From contig JAEEND010000022.1 of NCBI GenBank assembly GCA_016283575.1, positions 124,001 to 188,000 of the forward strand: a DNA stretch of 64,000 bases, in the 5' to 3' direction. This DNA is from Lachnospiraceae bacterium. GTDB lineage: Bacteria > Bacillota > Clostridia > Lachnospirales > Lachnospiraceae. The notes under the pieces are model-generated. The model saw only the letters and a list, made by a program, of their open reading frames with translations, searched no databases and was not told where the DNA came from. Both the position numbers and the translations under genes were made by a program. This document shows positions 10,201 to 18,231 of this stretch, one piece after another. How positions within the stretch are numbered: position 1 is the first letter of the stretch; every line of letters begins with the position of its first letter.

Positions 10201-11037
10201 ATGGAATTAATCGATGGAAAAAAGATTTCCGAAGAGATCAAGCTTGAATTAAAAGAAAAAGTTGCAAAGCTTAAAGAACAAGGTAAGGAAGCCACCCTTG
10301 CAGTTATTCAGGTGGGTCAGGATCCTGCTTCTTCAATTTATGTTAAAAACAAGAAAAAGGCATGTGAATACATCGGTGTCGGTTCCGTGTCCTATGAGCT
10401 TTCTGAAAATACCACAGAAGAAAAACTCTTATCAATAATTGATGAATTAAATGAAAGAAGCGACATTACGGGAATCCTTGTGCAGCTTCCTTTACCTAAA
10501 CATATCGATGAAGATAAAGTTATAAAGCGTATAGATCCCAAAAAGGATGTTGACGGATTCCATGTTGAAAATGTCGGTGCCCTTGTTGTTGGTGAAGAAG
10601 GATTTGTCTCCTGTACACCTAACGGCGTGATCCAGCTTCTTAAAAGAAGCAATGTTGATATAACCGGAAAACATGCCGTTATTATAGGTCGAAGCAATAT
10701 TGTCGGTAAGCCTATGGCACTTTTAATGCTTCGTGAAAATGCAACGGTTACCGTATGTCATTCTAAAACAAAGAATTTGAAGGAGATCTGCAAAGAGGCT
10801 GACATCCTCATTGTTGCAATGGGTAAGCCCCGTTTTGTGGATCATGAATATATAAAAGAAGGCGCTGTCGTGATCGATGTGGGAATTCACAGAGATGAAA
10901 ATAATAAGATATGCGGAGATGTTAACTTTGATGATGTTAAAGAACATACTTCAAAGATCACTCCTGTTCCCGGCGGTGTCGGCCCCATGACCATTGCCAT
11001 GCTTATGTACAATGTTGTAAGTGCTATAGAAGACTGA
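10201..11037 (+). CDS. folD: Bifunctional methylene-THF dehydrogenase / methenyl-THF cyclohydrolase
   Basis: 278 residues, typical length. It interconverts 5,10-methylene-, methenyl- and 10-formyl-THF with NADP. Catalytic features are visible: SSIYVKNKKKACEYIG (the Tyr and Lys of the cyclohydrolase site), LVQLPLPKHID, DVDGFH, the cofactor fold IIGRSNIVGKPMA, and the C-terminal TPVPGGVGPMT. It is co-directional with and 10 bases from fhs, so the two probably form one operon. Confidence 0.96.
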   Translation: MELIDGKKISEEIKLELKEKVAKLKEQGKEATLAVIQVGQDPASSIYVKNKKKACEYIGVGSVSYELSENTTEEKLLSIIDELNERSDITGILVQLPLPKHIDEDKVIKRIDPKKDVDGFHVENVGALVVGEEGFVSCTPNGVIQLLKRSNVDITGKHAVIIGRSNIVGKPMALLMLRENATVTVCHSKTKNLKEICKEADILIVAMGKPRFVDHEYIKEGAVVIDVGIHRDENNKICGDVNFDDVKEHTSKITPVPGGVGPMTIAMLMYNVVSAIED

Positions 11038-11051
11038 TAGGAAGAATAACT

Positions 11052-12479
11052 ATGAAATGTCCTAATTGCGGTGCGGAAATACCTGAAAACAAACTATATT
11101 GTGAAGCCTGTGGATGCGAACTTCAGATAGTACCCGATTTTGATGTGGATGTGGAACGTGAAATGAAGCATACCATGAATAAGATCATAAAGGATAATCA
11201 TTTCGATGATGATTTTGAATTCGATGACGATCCTTCTATTTTTTCGCTGTTTAAAGGCGTTAAATTATCAGGAAAGCTTTTATATGCCGTTATAGGTGTT
11301 ATAGGAGTTTTGGCTGTGATTGCAGCAATATTTATCGGATCTAAAATCGTAAAGCAGAATAATTATGCCTATCAGATAGAAATGGGTAATGAAGCTTCAG
11401 ATGCAAATGATTATTTAAAAGCCGTTTCTTATTACGAGAATGCTCTTAAACTTAAGCCCGATGACTATGATGTGGCATTTAAAATTGCAAATCTTTATTA
11501 TTCCGCAGGTCGTGAAAATGATGCGATTTTCGTCCTTAAGGATGTAATAGCCAATGATTCCGTTCCGACTGATAAAAAAGAAGAAGCTTATATGAAAATA
11601 ATCTCTCTCTACGAAGCCTCTTCCAATTACGAGCTCATTGCGGAACTGTTATCAGAGTGCACTAATCAGAATATATTATCCACTTATCAGCGTTATATAG
11701 TAGGAGATCCTTCTTTTAGCGTAGATGCCGGAACATATCATGAAACCATAGCTTTAAAGATTGAATGTCCTAAAGGCTCAACTGTTTATTACACAATGGA
11801 CGGCACTGACCCCGATACCAATTCAACGGAGTATGATTCCGTGATCTTCCTTGAATACGGAAGCTATGAAATTAAAGCAATTTCCGTTAACCAGTATGGA
11901 ATTTCATCTGCTGTGGTTTCAAATAAATATTTGATAGACGTTGATTTTGTATTTGAACCCGATATTTTAACTGAATCCGGGGATTATACCAATGCAACCA
12001 TGATTGAAGCCGATGTACCAATCATGTATTCCGTATATTATACGACGGACGGTTCTGAACCCTCCAAGGATTCAGGTACTTCCATAAAATATTCCGGCCC
12101 GATTCCAATGCCCCTTGGTGAATCTCATTTCAGATTCATTTCTTATGCAAGTGACGGTAGCGTTAGTTCCATTGTTGACAGAGATTATTCTCTTACACTT
12201 GCAACATCCTTAGATCCCGCCACAGCGGTTTCCAAGATAAATGAAGTATTGAGAGCTTCCGGCCATATTAATGATGAACTTGGACGCTTTGATTATATCT
12301 ATGTTGCTCCGTATCCTGTTGAAGGAATGGGTGATTTCTATTTTGTAGTTGAATATCTTACGGATAATTCGGGTAACATGAGTAAGCTTGGAACTCTGGC
12401 AGTTGATTGCTATAACGGAATGATCTATTCCGTAACGGAAAGAAGTCAAAACGACTTTAAATTAACGCCTTATAATTAA
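11052..12479 (+). CDS. Zinc-ribbon, single-pass membrane protein with TPR and chitobiase-type repeats
   Basis: 475 residues, function unknown. In order: a zinc ribbon at the N-terminus (CPNCG at 3-7, CEACG at 18-22); an acidic linker; one transmembrane helix (about 77-98); a TPR-like pair (about 108-175, YENALKLKPDDYDVAFKIANLYYSAG); two repeats of the CHB_HEX_C type (about 235-290 and 310-380, each with YYT-x-DG-x-x-P); and a C-terminal alpha/beta domain. The topology puts the zinc ribbon in the cytoplasm and the repeats outside. AGGAAG lies 8 bases before the ATG. It sits between folD and nfnA but has no evident link to either pathway. Confidence 0.75.
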   Translation: MKCPNCGAEIPENKLYCEACGCELQIVPDFDVDVEREMKHTMNKIIKDNHFDDDFEFDDDPSIFSLFKGVKLSGKLLYAVIGVIGVLAVIAAIFIGSKIVKQNNYAYQIEMGNEASDANDYLKAVSYYENALKLKPDDYDVAFKIANLYYSAGRENDAIFVLKDVIANDSVPTDKKEEAYMKIISLYEASSNYELIAELLSECTNQNILSTYQRYIVGDPSFSVDAGTYHETIALKIECPKGSTVYYTMDGTDPDTNSTEYDSVIFLEYGSYEIKAISVNQYGISSAVVSNKYLIDVDFVFEPDILTESGDYTNATMIEADVPIMYSVYYTTDGSEPSKDSGTSIKYSGPIPMPLGESHFRFISYASDGSVSSIVDRDYSLTLATSLDPATAVSKINEVLRASGHINDELGRFDYIYVAPYPVEGMGDFYFVVEYLTDNSGNMSKLGTLAVDCYNGMIYSVTERSQNDFKLTPYN

Positions 12480-12504
12480 TAAATATATAAAGGAAGGGTT
12501 TTTT

Positions 12505-13383
12505 ATGTACAAGATTTTAGAAAGAGAGGAGCTCACACAGAATATTTTCAAAATGGTTGTTGAAGCTCCCAGAGTAGCGGCAAGCTGTCTGCCCGGTCAG
12601 TTTGTTATTGTACGTTCCGATAAGGATGCGGAACGTATTCCTCTTACCATTTGTGATTATGACAGAGTTAAGGGTACAGTTACGATCGTATTTCAGATTG
12701 TCGGTGAAGGAACGCTTATTATGGCGGATTTAAAGGCAGGAGATTCTTTCCACGATTTCGTAGGACCTCTCGGATGTCCTTCTGAATTCTGCAATGAAGA
12801 TATTGCTTCACTTAAAGAAAAGAAGATTCTTTTTGTTGCCGGTGGTGTCGGAACAGCTCCCGTATATCCTCAGGTTAAATGGCTTAAGGAACAGGGCGTT
12901 GATGCTGATGTTATCGTTGGTTTCAAAAACAAGGACTTCCTTATTATGGAAGATGAAATGAAGGCGGTTGCCGGTAACTTAATGGTTACCACCGATGACG
13001 GTTCTTACGGCAGAAGCGGTATGGTAACCAAGGTTATCGAAGACCTTTATGCTGAAGGCAAGAAATATGACGTTTGTGTCGCTATTGGTCCCATGATCAT
13101 GATGAAGTTTGTATGTAAGCTTACAAAAGAACTTAACTTAAAGACAGTAGTAAGCTTAAATCCCATTATGGTAGACGGTACGGGCATGTGTGGCGCCTGC
13201 CGTGTAACAGTGGGCGATAAAGTTAAATTTGCCTGCGTTGACGGTCCTGAATTTGACGGACACTTAGTTAATTTTGATGAAGCCATGAAACGTCAGACTT
13301 TATATAAGACTGCTGAAGGCAGAGCTTATCTTAAAGCAAAAGAAGGCGATACACATCACGGCGGATGCGGAAACTGTCAGTAA
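12505..13383 (+). CDS. nfnA: NADH-dependent ferredoxin:NADP oxidoreductase, small FAD/[2Fe-2S] subunit
   Basis: 292 residues of the dihydroorotate dehydrogenase electron-transfer-like family. It has an FAD-binding beta barrel with the RxPLT-type motif (ERIPLTICDYD, about residues 50-60), an NAD-binding fold starting FVAGGVGTAPVYPQ, and a C-terminal 2Fe-2S cluster region (MCGACRVTVGDKVKFACVDGP; Cys near 230-245). Unusually His/Gly/Cys-rich last residues (THHGGCGNCQ) end the chain. Together with the next gene, 13 bases downstream, it matches NfnAB, the bifurcating transhydrogenase of anaerobes; a sulfide dehydrogenase role is the older alternative for the same pair. Confidence 0.87.
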   Translation: MYKILEREELTQNIFKMVVEAPRVAASCLPGQFVIVRSDKDAERIPLTICDYDRVKGTVTIVFQIVGEGTLIMADLKAGDSFHDFVGPLGCPSEFCNEDIASLKEKKILFVAGGVGTAPVYPQVKWLKEQGVDADVIVGFKNKDFLIMEDEMKAVAGNLMVTTDDGSYGRSGMVTKVIEDLYAEGKKYDVCVAIGPMIMMKFVCKLTKELNLKTVVSLNPIMVDGTGMCGACRVTVGDKVKFACVDGPEFDGHLVNFDEAMKRQTLYKTAEGRAYLKAKEGDTHHGGCGNCQ

Positions 13384-13396
13384 GGAGAAAGAATAA

Positions 13397-14779
13397 ATGG
13401 ACGTTTTAAAGAAGACACCCGTTCGTGAGCAGGATCCCAAGGTTAGAGCCACGAACTTTGAAGAGGTATGTTTGGGATATAATAAAGAAGAGGCCATGGA
13501 AGAGGCTTCCAGATGCATTAACTGTAAAAATGCCCAGTGTATCAAGGGCTGCCCTGTTTCAATCAACATTCCCGGATTTATTGAACAGGTTAAAAACGGT
13601 GATTTTGAAAAGGCATATGAAATCATTTCCGAGTCCTCAGCACTTCCCGCTGTATGCGGACGTGTATGTCCTCAGGAAAGCCAGTGTGAAGGAAAATGTA
13701 TCAGAGGTATAAAGGGTGAACCCATTTCCATCGGTAAGCTTGAACGTTTTGTTGCTGATAATGCAAGAGAACAGGGCTTAAAGCCTGAGAAGCCCACTGA
13801 AAAGAAAGGTAAAAAGGTTGCTGTAGTAGGCTCCGGTCCTTCCGGTCTTACCTGTGCAGGAGATCTTGCAAAAATGGGTTATGATGTAACGATTTTTGAA
13901 GCTTTACATGAAGCAGGCGGTGTACTTGTTTATGGTATTCCCGAGTTCCGTCTTCCCAAGGAAAAAGTCGTTAAGAAAGAAATCGAAAATGTATTAAGCC
14001 TCGGCGTTAAGATTGAAACCAACGTAATTATCGGTAAATCCTTAACAGTAGATGATCTATTTGAAAAAGAAGGCTTTGACGCTGTATTTATCGGTTCCGG
14101 TGCAGGACTTCCCAAATTCATGGGTATTCCCGGAGAAAACTTAAACGGCGTATTCTCAGCCAATGAATATCTTACAAGAAGCAACTTAATGAAGGCTTTT
14201 GATGAATCCGAAAGAACACCCATCATGAGAGCCAAGAAAGTTGCTGTTGTAGGCGGCGGTAACGTTGCAATGGATGCTGCAAGAACAGCATTAAGACTTG
14301 GTGCTGAAGTTCATGTTGTTTACAGACGTAGCGAAGCTGAACTTCCTGCCAGAGTAGAAGAAGTACATCATGCCAAAGAAGAAGGAATCATCTTTGACCT
14401 TCTTACAAATCCCGTTGAAATCCTTGCAGATGAAAATGGATGGGTTTCCGGCATTAAATGTATCAGAATGGAACTTGGCGAGCCTGATGAATCAGGAAGA
14501 AGAAGCCCCGTTGAAATACCCGGTTCAGAATTTGTGATCGATGTTGATGCAGTTATCATGTCCCTCGGCACAAGTCCCAACCCTCTTATTTCTTCTACAA
14601 CAAAGGGTCTTGAAATTAATAAGAGGAGATGCATTGTTGCTGATGAAGAATTCGGTCAGACATCTAAGAACGGTGTCTTTGCCGGCGGTGATGCTGTTAC
14701 AGGCGCAGCTACCGTAATCCTTGCCATGGGTGCAGGAAAGAATGCAGCAAAGGGTATTGATGAATTCTTATCTAAATAA
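13397..14779 (+). CDS. nfnB: NADPH-dependent glutamate synthase-type flavoprotein / NfnB large subunit
   Basis: 460 residues. The N-terminal domain carries two [4Fe-4S] motifs: CINCKNAQCIKGCPV (about residues 37-51) and CGRVCPQESQCEGKC (about 90-104). An FAD fold follows (VAVVGSGPSGLTCAGDLA, about 142-159), then an NADPH fold (VAVVGGGNVAMDAARTA, about 282-298) and a C-terminal FAD segment with GVFAGGDAVTGAATVI. No large glutamate-synthase subunit is nearby, and the gene directly follows nfnA, so the NfnB role (electron bifurcation between NADPH, NAD and ferredoxin) is favoured over GltD. Confidence 0.87.
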   Translation: MDVLKKTPVREQDPKVRATNFEEVCLGYNKEEAMEEASRCINCKNAQCIKGCPVSINIPGFIEQVKNGDFEKAYEIISESSALPAVCGRVCPQESQCEGKCIRGIKGEPISIGKLERFVADNAREQGLKPEKPTEKKGKKVAVVGSGPSGLTCAGDLAKMGYDVTIFEALHEAGGVLVYGIPEFRLPKEKVVKKEIENVLSLGVKIETNVIIGKSLTVDDLFEKEGFDAVFIGSGAGLPKFMGIPGENLNGVFSANEYLTRSNLMKAFDESERTPIMRAKKVAVVGGGNVAMDAARTALRLGAEVHVVYRRSEAELPARVEEVHHAKEEGIIFDLLTNPVEILADENGWVSGIKCIRMELGEPDESGRRSPVEIPGSEFVIDVDAVIMSLGTSPNPLISSTTKGLEINKRRCIVADEEFGQTSKNGVFAGGDAVTGAATVILAMGAGKNAAKGIDEFLSK

Positions 14780-14790
14780 GGAGGCGCTAT

Positions 14791-15462
14791 ATGGGTTTTT
14801 GCCCTAATTGCAAGCTTGAATATGTTGATGGCGTCACAGTCTGTCCTGACTGTGGCGCATCAATTGTTGATAGCTTGGAAAATATAACTGAAGAAAACGC
14901 AGAAGCTTTATCGGAGGATATTAAGGCTGATTTTCCTGAAGATGATGAGCCTTCTTACAGCGAAGCCGATCTTGAAAATTTAAGAGCTCTTTTAAAGCCT
15001 TATAAATCAAAGGCTGAAAAATATGCCGACAACAAGCAGGGAGCCCCTGTATTGGTAATATTCGGTATTGCGGGAATCCTTATTCTTGTATTAAATGCTT
15101 TACATGTTATAAACCTTCCTTTAAGCGGCTTTTCCCTTACTTCCATCAATGTTGTAATGGGAGTTTTATTCGCTTTCTTTTTGTTATCAGGTATCAGATC
15201 TTTTGTTTCTTTATCTAAATTGAAAAAAGAGGCAGATACGGAAAAAGAAAATATAGATAAAGCCCTTGATTTTCTTAAGACTCAGAAGGAAGCAGGCTTA
15301 CTTAATATTTTTGATTCAGAAGATATTTCTTTTGAAGAAAAGATCTTAAAGGTATCAGATATGTGCGTAAAAGATCTTGAGGAAAGATTCCCTGAATTTG
15401 AATCGGGTTTTTCTTATTATGTAGTTGACAGATTTGCCGGTGATATACTGAATGAAGATTAA
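14791..15462 (+). CDS. Small zinc-ribbon membrane protein, function unknown
   Basis: 223 residues. An N-terminal zinc ribbon (CPNC at 4-7, CPDCG at 21-25) is followed by an acidic linker, two transmembrane helices (about 90-110 and 122-142) and a charged, helical C-terminal domain with several aromatic residues (FESGFSYYVVDRF). A strong AGGAGG precedes the ATG. The stop lies 11 bases inside rlmH, so the two are translationally coupled. I do not recognise a functional family beyond the zinc ribbon. Confidence 0.65.
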   Translation: MGFCPNCKLEYVDGVTVCPDCGASIVDSLENITEENAEALSEDIKADFPEDDEPSYSEADLENLRALLKPYKSKAEKYADNKQGAPVLVIFGIAGILILVLNALHVINLPLSGFSLTSINVVMGVLFAFFLLSGIRSFVSLSKLKKEADTEKENIDKALDFLKTQKEAGLLNIFDSEDISFEEKILKVSDMCVKDLEERFPEFESGFSYYVVDRFAGDILNED

Positions 15463-15931
15463 ATTGATCTGTGTCGGTAAAATTAAAGAAAGCTTCTTTA
15501 GAGATGCCATCAGTGAATATATTAAACGCATCTCCAAATTCAGTAAGGTTGAGATCATTGAGTGTCAGGATGAAAAGACACCCGATAATGCCGGTGATGC
15601 CCTTAACAGGCAGATCATGGAAAAAGAAGGAGAACGCATTCTTTCCAAAATAGCCAAGGATGATTATGTGATCACACTGGAAATTCTCGGAAAAGAATTA
15701 TCAAGCATTGAATTATCCGACAAAATTAATGATATACTTAATAGAGGCGTAAACAGCATCGCTTTTATCATCGGCGGCTCTTTGGGGTTGTCTGATACAG
15801 TAAAAAAACGTGCTGATTTTAAACTGAGCTTTTCCAAAATGACCTTTCCGCATCAGTTAATGCGGGTCGTTTTATTGGAACAGATATACAGAAGTTTTAA
15901 GATTCAAAATAATGAACCATATCACAAGTAA
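15452..15931 (+). CDS. rlmH: 23S rRNA (pseudouridine1915-N3)-methyltransferase
   Basis: 159 residues, the standard length of this SPOUT methyltransferase, which methylates pseudouridine 1915 in helix 69 of 23S rRNA. Landmarks: the start KIKLICVGKIKE, the SAM-knot sequence IAFIIGGSLGLSD (about 107-119), FSKMTFPHQLMRVVLLEQIYRSF and the conserved C-terminal PYHK. It overlaps the preceding gene by 11 bases. Confidence 0.95.
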   Translation: MKIKLICVGKIKESFFRDAISEYIKRISKFSKVEIIECQDEKTPDNAGDALNRQIMEKEGERILSKIAKDDYVITLEILGKELSSIELSDKINDILNRGVNSIAFIIGGSLGLSDTVKKRADFKLSFSKMTFPHQLMRVVLLEQIYRSFKIQNNEPYHK

Positions 15932-15945
15932 TCGGAGGAATTACT

Positions 15946-17250
15946 ATGAGAATGTATGATATTATTATGAAAAAAAGAAACGGACGGAAACTTTCCAAAG
16001 AAGAGATAGAATTTTTTGTAGATGGCTTTCAAAACGGCACGATTCCGGATTATCAGGTATCGGCACTTATGATGGCCATTTATTTTAATAAAATGGATAA
16101 AGAAGAGACTTTGAATCTCACCATGGCTATGATGAATAGCGGAGAGGTTCTTGATCTTTCACATATCCCCGGTATCAAAGCTGATAAACATTCAACCGGC
16201 GGTGTGGGAGATAAGACAAGTCTTTCTTTAATTCCCATCGTAACAAGCTGCGGATTGAAGGTTGCTAAAATGAGCGGCCGTGGTCTTGGACATACAGGCG
16301 GAACAATCGATAAGCTTGAAAGCTTTCCGGGTTTTTCCACCGATATTTCAACGGAAGAATTTGAAAGAAATATTGAAAATGTAGGCTTCTCAATTATGGG
16401 GCAGACTAAAGATCTGGCTCCGGCGGATAAGAAGCTTTATGCCCTTCGAGATGTAACCGCTACGGTTGATAATATATCTTTGATCGCAAGTTCAATTATG
16501 AGTAAAAAGCTTGCAGCGGGTGCAGATGCCATTGTACTTGATGTTAAAACAGGTAGCGGCGCTTTTATGAAGACACTCGAAGATTCCGAAAGTCTTGCCC
16601 GTGAAATGGTAGATATCGGTAATAATGCAGGACGTAAGACCATTGCGGTAATATCTGACATGGATGAACCTCTTGGACTTGCCGTTGGTAATGCACTTGA
16701 AGTAAAAGAAGCCATCGAGACGCTTAAAGGAAACGGTCCTGCTGATTTTACCGAGCTTGTATATACATTAGCCGAGAAAATGCTAATAGCAGGCGGAGTT
16801 GCCGATTCCGAAGAAGCTGCAAAAGAAAAGATCGAGGATGCTGTTTCATCAGGTCGAGCCCTGAAAAAGCTTGCCGAATTCATCAAAGCGCAGGGCGGAG
16901 ACGATAGATATGTTTATAATACGGAACTATTCCCCAAAGCTGAGATCATCGAAGAAGTAAAAGCTCCAAGATCCGGATATATAAAGAAGATCGTATGTGA
17001 TGAAGTCGGTATCTGCTCCATGATACTTGGCGGCGGCAGAGAAAAGAAGGAAGATATCATAGATCTTAGCGTAGGTATTGTTTTTAAGCATAAAACAGGC
17101 GAATACGTAAATAAAGATGATGTGATAGCGGAAATTCATGCAAATGACAGAGAAAAGCTTAAAACAGCAAAAGAAAGACTTATAAAAGCAATTTCTTTTT
17201 CAGATGAAAAAGTACCGATCAAAACCATTATTAAAAAAGTGATTTACTGA
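15946..17250 (+). CDS. pdp: Pyrimidine-nucleoside (thymidine) phosphorylase
   Basis: 434 residues. It phosphorolyses uridine, thymidine and deoxyuridine to base plus (deoxy)ribose-1-phosphate. The signature KHSTGGVGDKTSL is at about residues 81-93, then SGRGLGHTGGTIDKLE, DVTATVDNISLI and a C-terminal biotinyl-like domain. The Firmicute enzymes of this length are usually broad-specificity Pdp; thymidine-only DeoA is the alternative. CGGAGG lies 7 bases before the ATG. Confidence 0.92.
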   Translation: MRMYDIIMKKRNGRKLSKEEIEFFVDGFQNGTIPDYQVSALMMAIYFNKMDKEETLNLTMAMMNSGEVLDLSHIPGIKADKHSTGGVGDKTSLSLIPIVTSCGLKVAKMSGRGLGHTGGTIDKLESFPGFSTDISTEEFERNIENVGFSIMGQTKDLAPADKKLYALRDVTATVDNISLIASSIMSKKLAAGADAIVLDVKTGSGAFMKTLEDSESLAREMVDIGNNAGRKTIAVISDMDEPLGLAVGNALEVKEAIETLKGNGPADFTELVYTLAEKMLIAGGVADSEEAAKEKIEDAVSSGRALKKLAEFIKAQGGDDRYVYNTELFPKAEIIEEVKAPRSGYIKKIVCDEVGICSMILGGGREKKEDIIDLSVGIVFKHKTGEYVNKDDVIAEIHANDREKLKTAKERLIKAISFSDEKVPIKTIIKKVIY

Positions 17251-17253
17251 CCT

Positions 17254-18231
17254 ATGGAAAAAGCTATTGATTTACGTTCCGAAGATTTAAGAAAGCTCTT
17301 CGGTGAAAATGACAAATATCTTGAAAAAATCGAAGATGAACTGTCTGTTTCATTGATCAACAGAAACGGGGCCCTGAAAATTCTCGGTGATGATGAAAAT
17401 GTTAATAAGGCGGCATCTTTAATTAAGCAGATCATAAATTCAACCGAAGGTTCCAAGGATTTGGAAGAGCAGAAAGTTGATTATGCCATTGAACTTTCAA
17501 AAGAAAATAAAGAAGAATCTTTGTCGATCCTTGATAAAGATACAATATGTCATACCGTAAACGGTCGTCCCATTAAGCCTAAAACCCTGGGACAGAAGGC
17601 TTACGTTGATGCCATGAAAAAAGACATGGTTGTTTTCGGTATCGGCCCTGCCGGCACAGGTAAAACCTATCTTGCCATGGCTCTTGCCATAACAGCTTTT
17701 AAGAATAATGAAGTAAATAAGATCATATTAACCCGTCCCGCGATTGAAGCAGGAGAGAAGCTTGGTTTTCTTCCCGGTGATCTTCAGAGTAAAGTAGATC
17801 CTTATTTAAGACCTCTGTATGATGCTCTTTATCAGATCATGGGGGCCGAGGGCTTTCAGAAAAATATGGAAAAGGGCTTAATAGAAGTTGCGCCTCTTGC
17901 TTATATGAGAGGCCGTACTTTGGATGATGCTTATATCATTCTTGATGAAGCACAAAATACAACCCCTGCCCAGATGAAGATGTTTTTAACAAGAATAGGC
18001 TTTGGCTCAAAGGTTGTGATCACCGGAGATTCATCACAGAAAGACTTACCCAAGGATGTTAAAAGCGGCCTTGATGTTGCTGTTAAAATCCTTAAAAATA
18101 TCGATGGCATTTCAGTTTGCAATCTGACAAGTAAGGATGTTGTTCGTCATCCCCTTGTTCAAAAAATTGTTAAGGCTTACGAAAAATACGAAGAGAAGAA
18201 TCAGGAACATAAAAACAGGAGAAATAATTAA
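17254..18231 (+). CDS. phoH: PhoH-like P-loop ATPase
   Basis: 325 residues. An N-terminal KH-like region is followed by the PhoH ATPase domain, with Walker A GIGPAGTGKTYLA at about 129-141 and Walker B AYIILDEAQNTTPAQMKMFLTRIG at about 226-249. In Firmicutes phoH sits with ybeY and a PgpH-type 7TM-HD gene, as here, suggesting a role in RNA metabolism; the biochemical activity is unsettled. There is no clear Shine-Dalgarno before the ATG, which lies 3 bases after the pdp stop, so translation may depend on re-initiation. Confidence 0.9.
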   Translation: MEKAIDLRSEDLRKLFGENDKYLEKIEDELSVSLINRNGALKILGDDENVNKAASLIKQIINSTEGSKDLEEQKVDYAIELSKENKEESLSILDKDTICHTVNGRPIKPKTLGQKAYVDAMKKDMVVFGIGPAGTGKTYLAMALAITAFKNNEVNKIILTRPAIEAGEKLGFLPGDLQSKVDPYLRPLYDALYQIMGAEGFQKNMEKGLIEVAPLAYMRGRTLDDAYIILDEAQNTTPAQMKMFLTRIGFGSKVVITGDSSQKDLPKDVKSGLDVAVKILKNIDGISVCNLTSKDVVRHPLVQKIVKAYEKYEEKNQEHKNRRNN

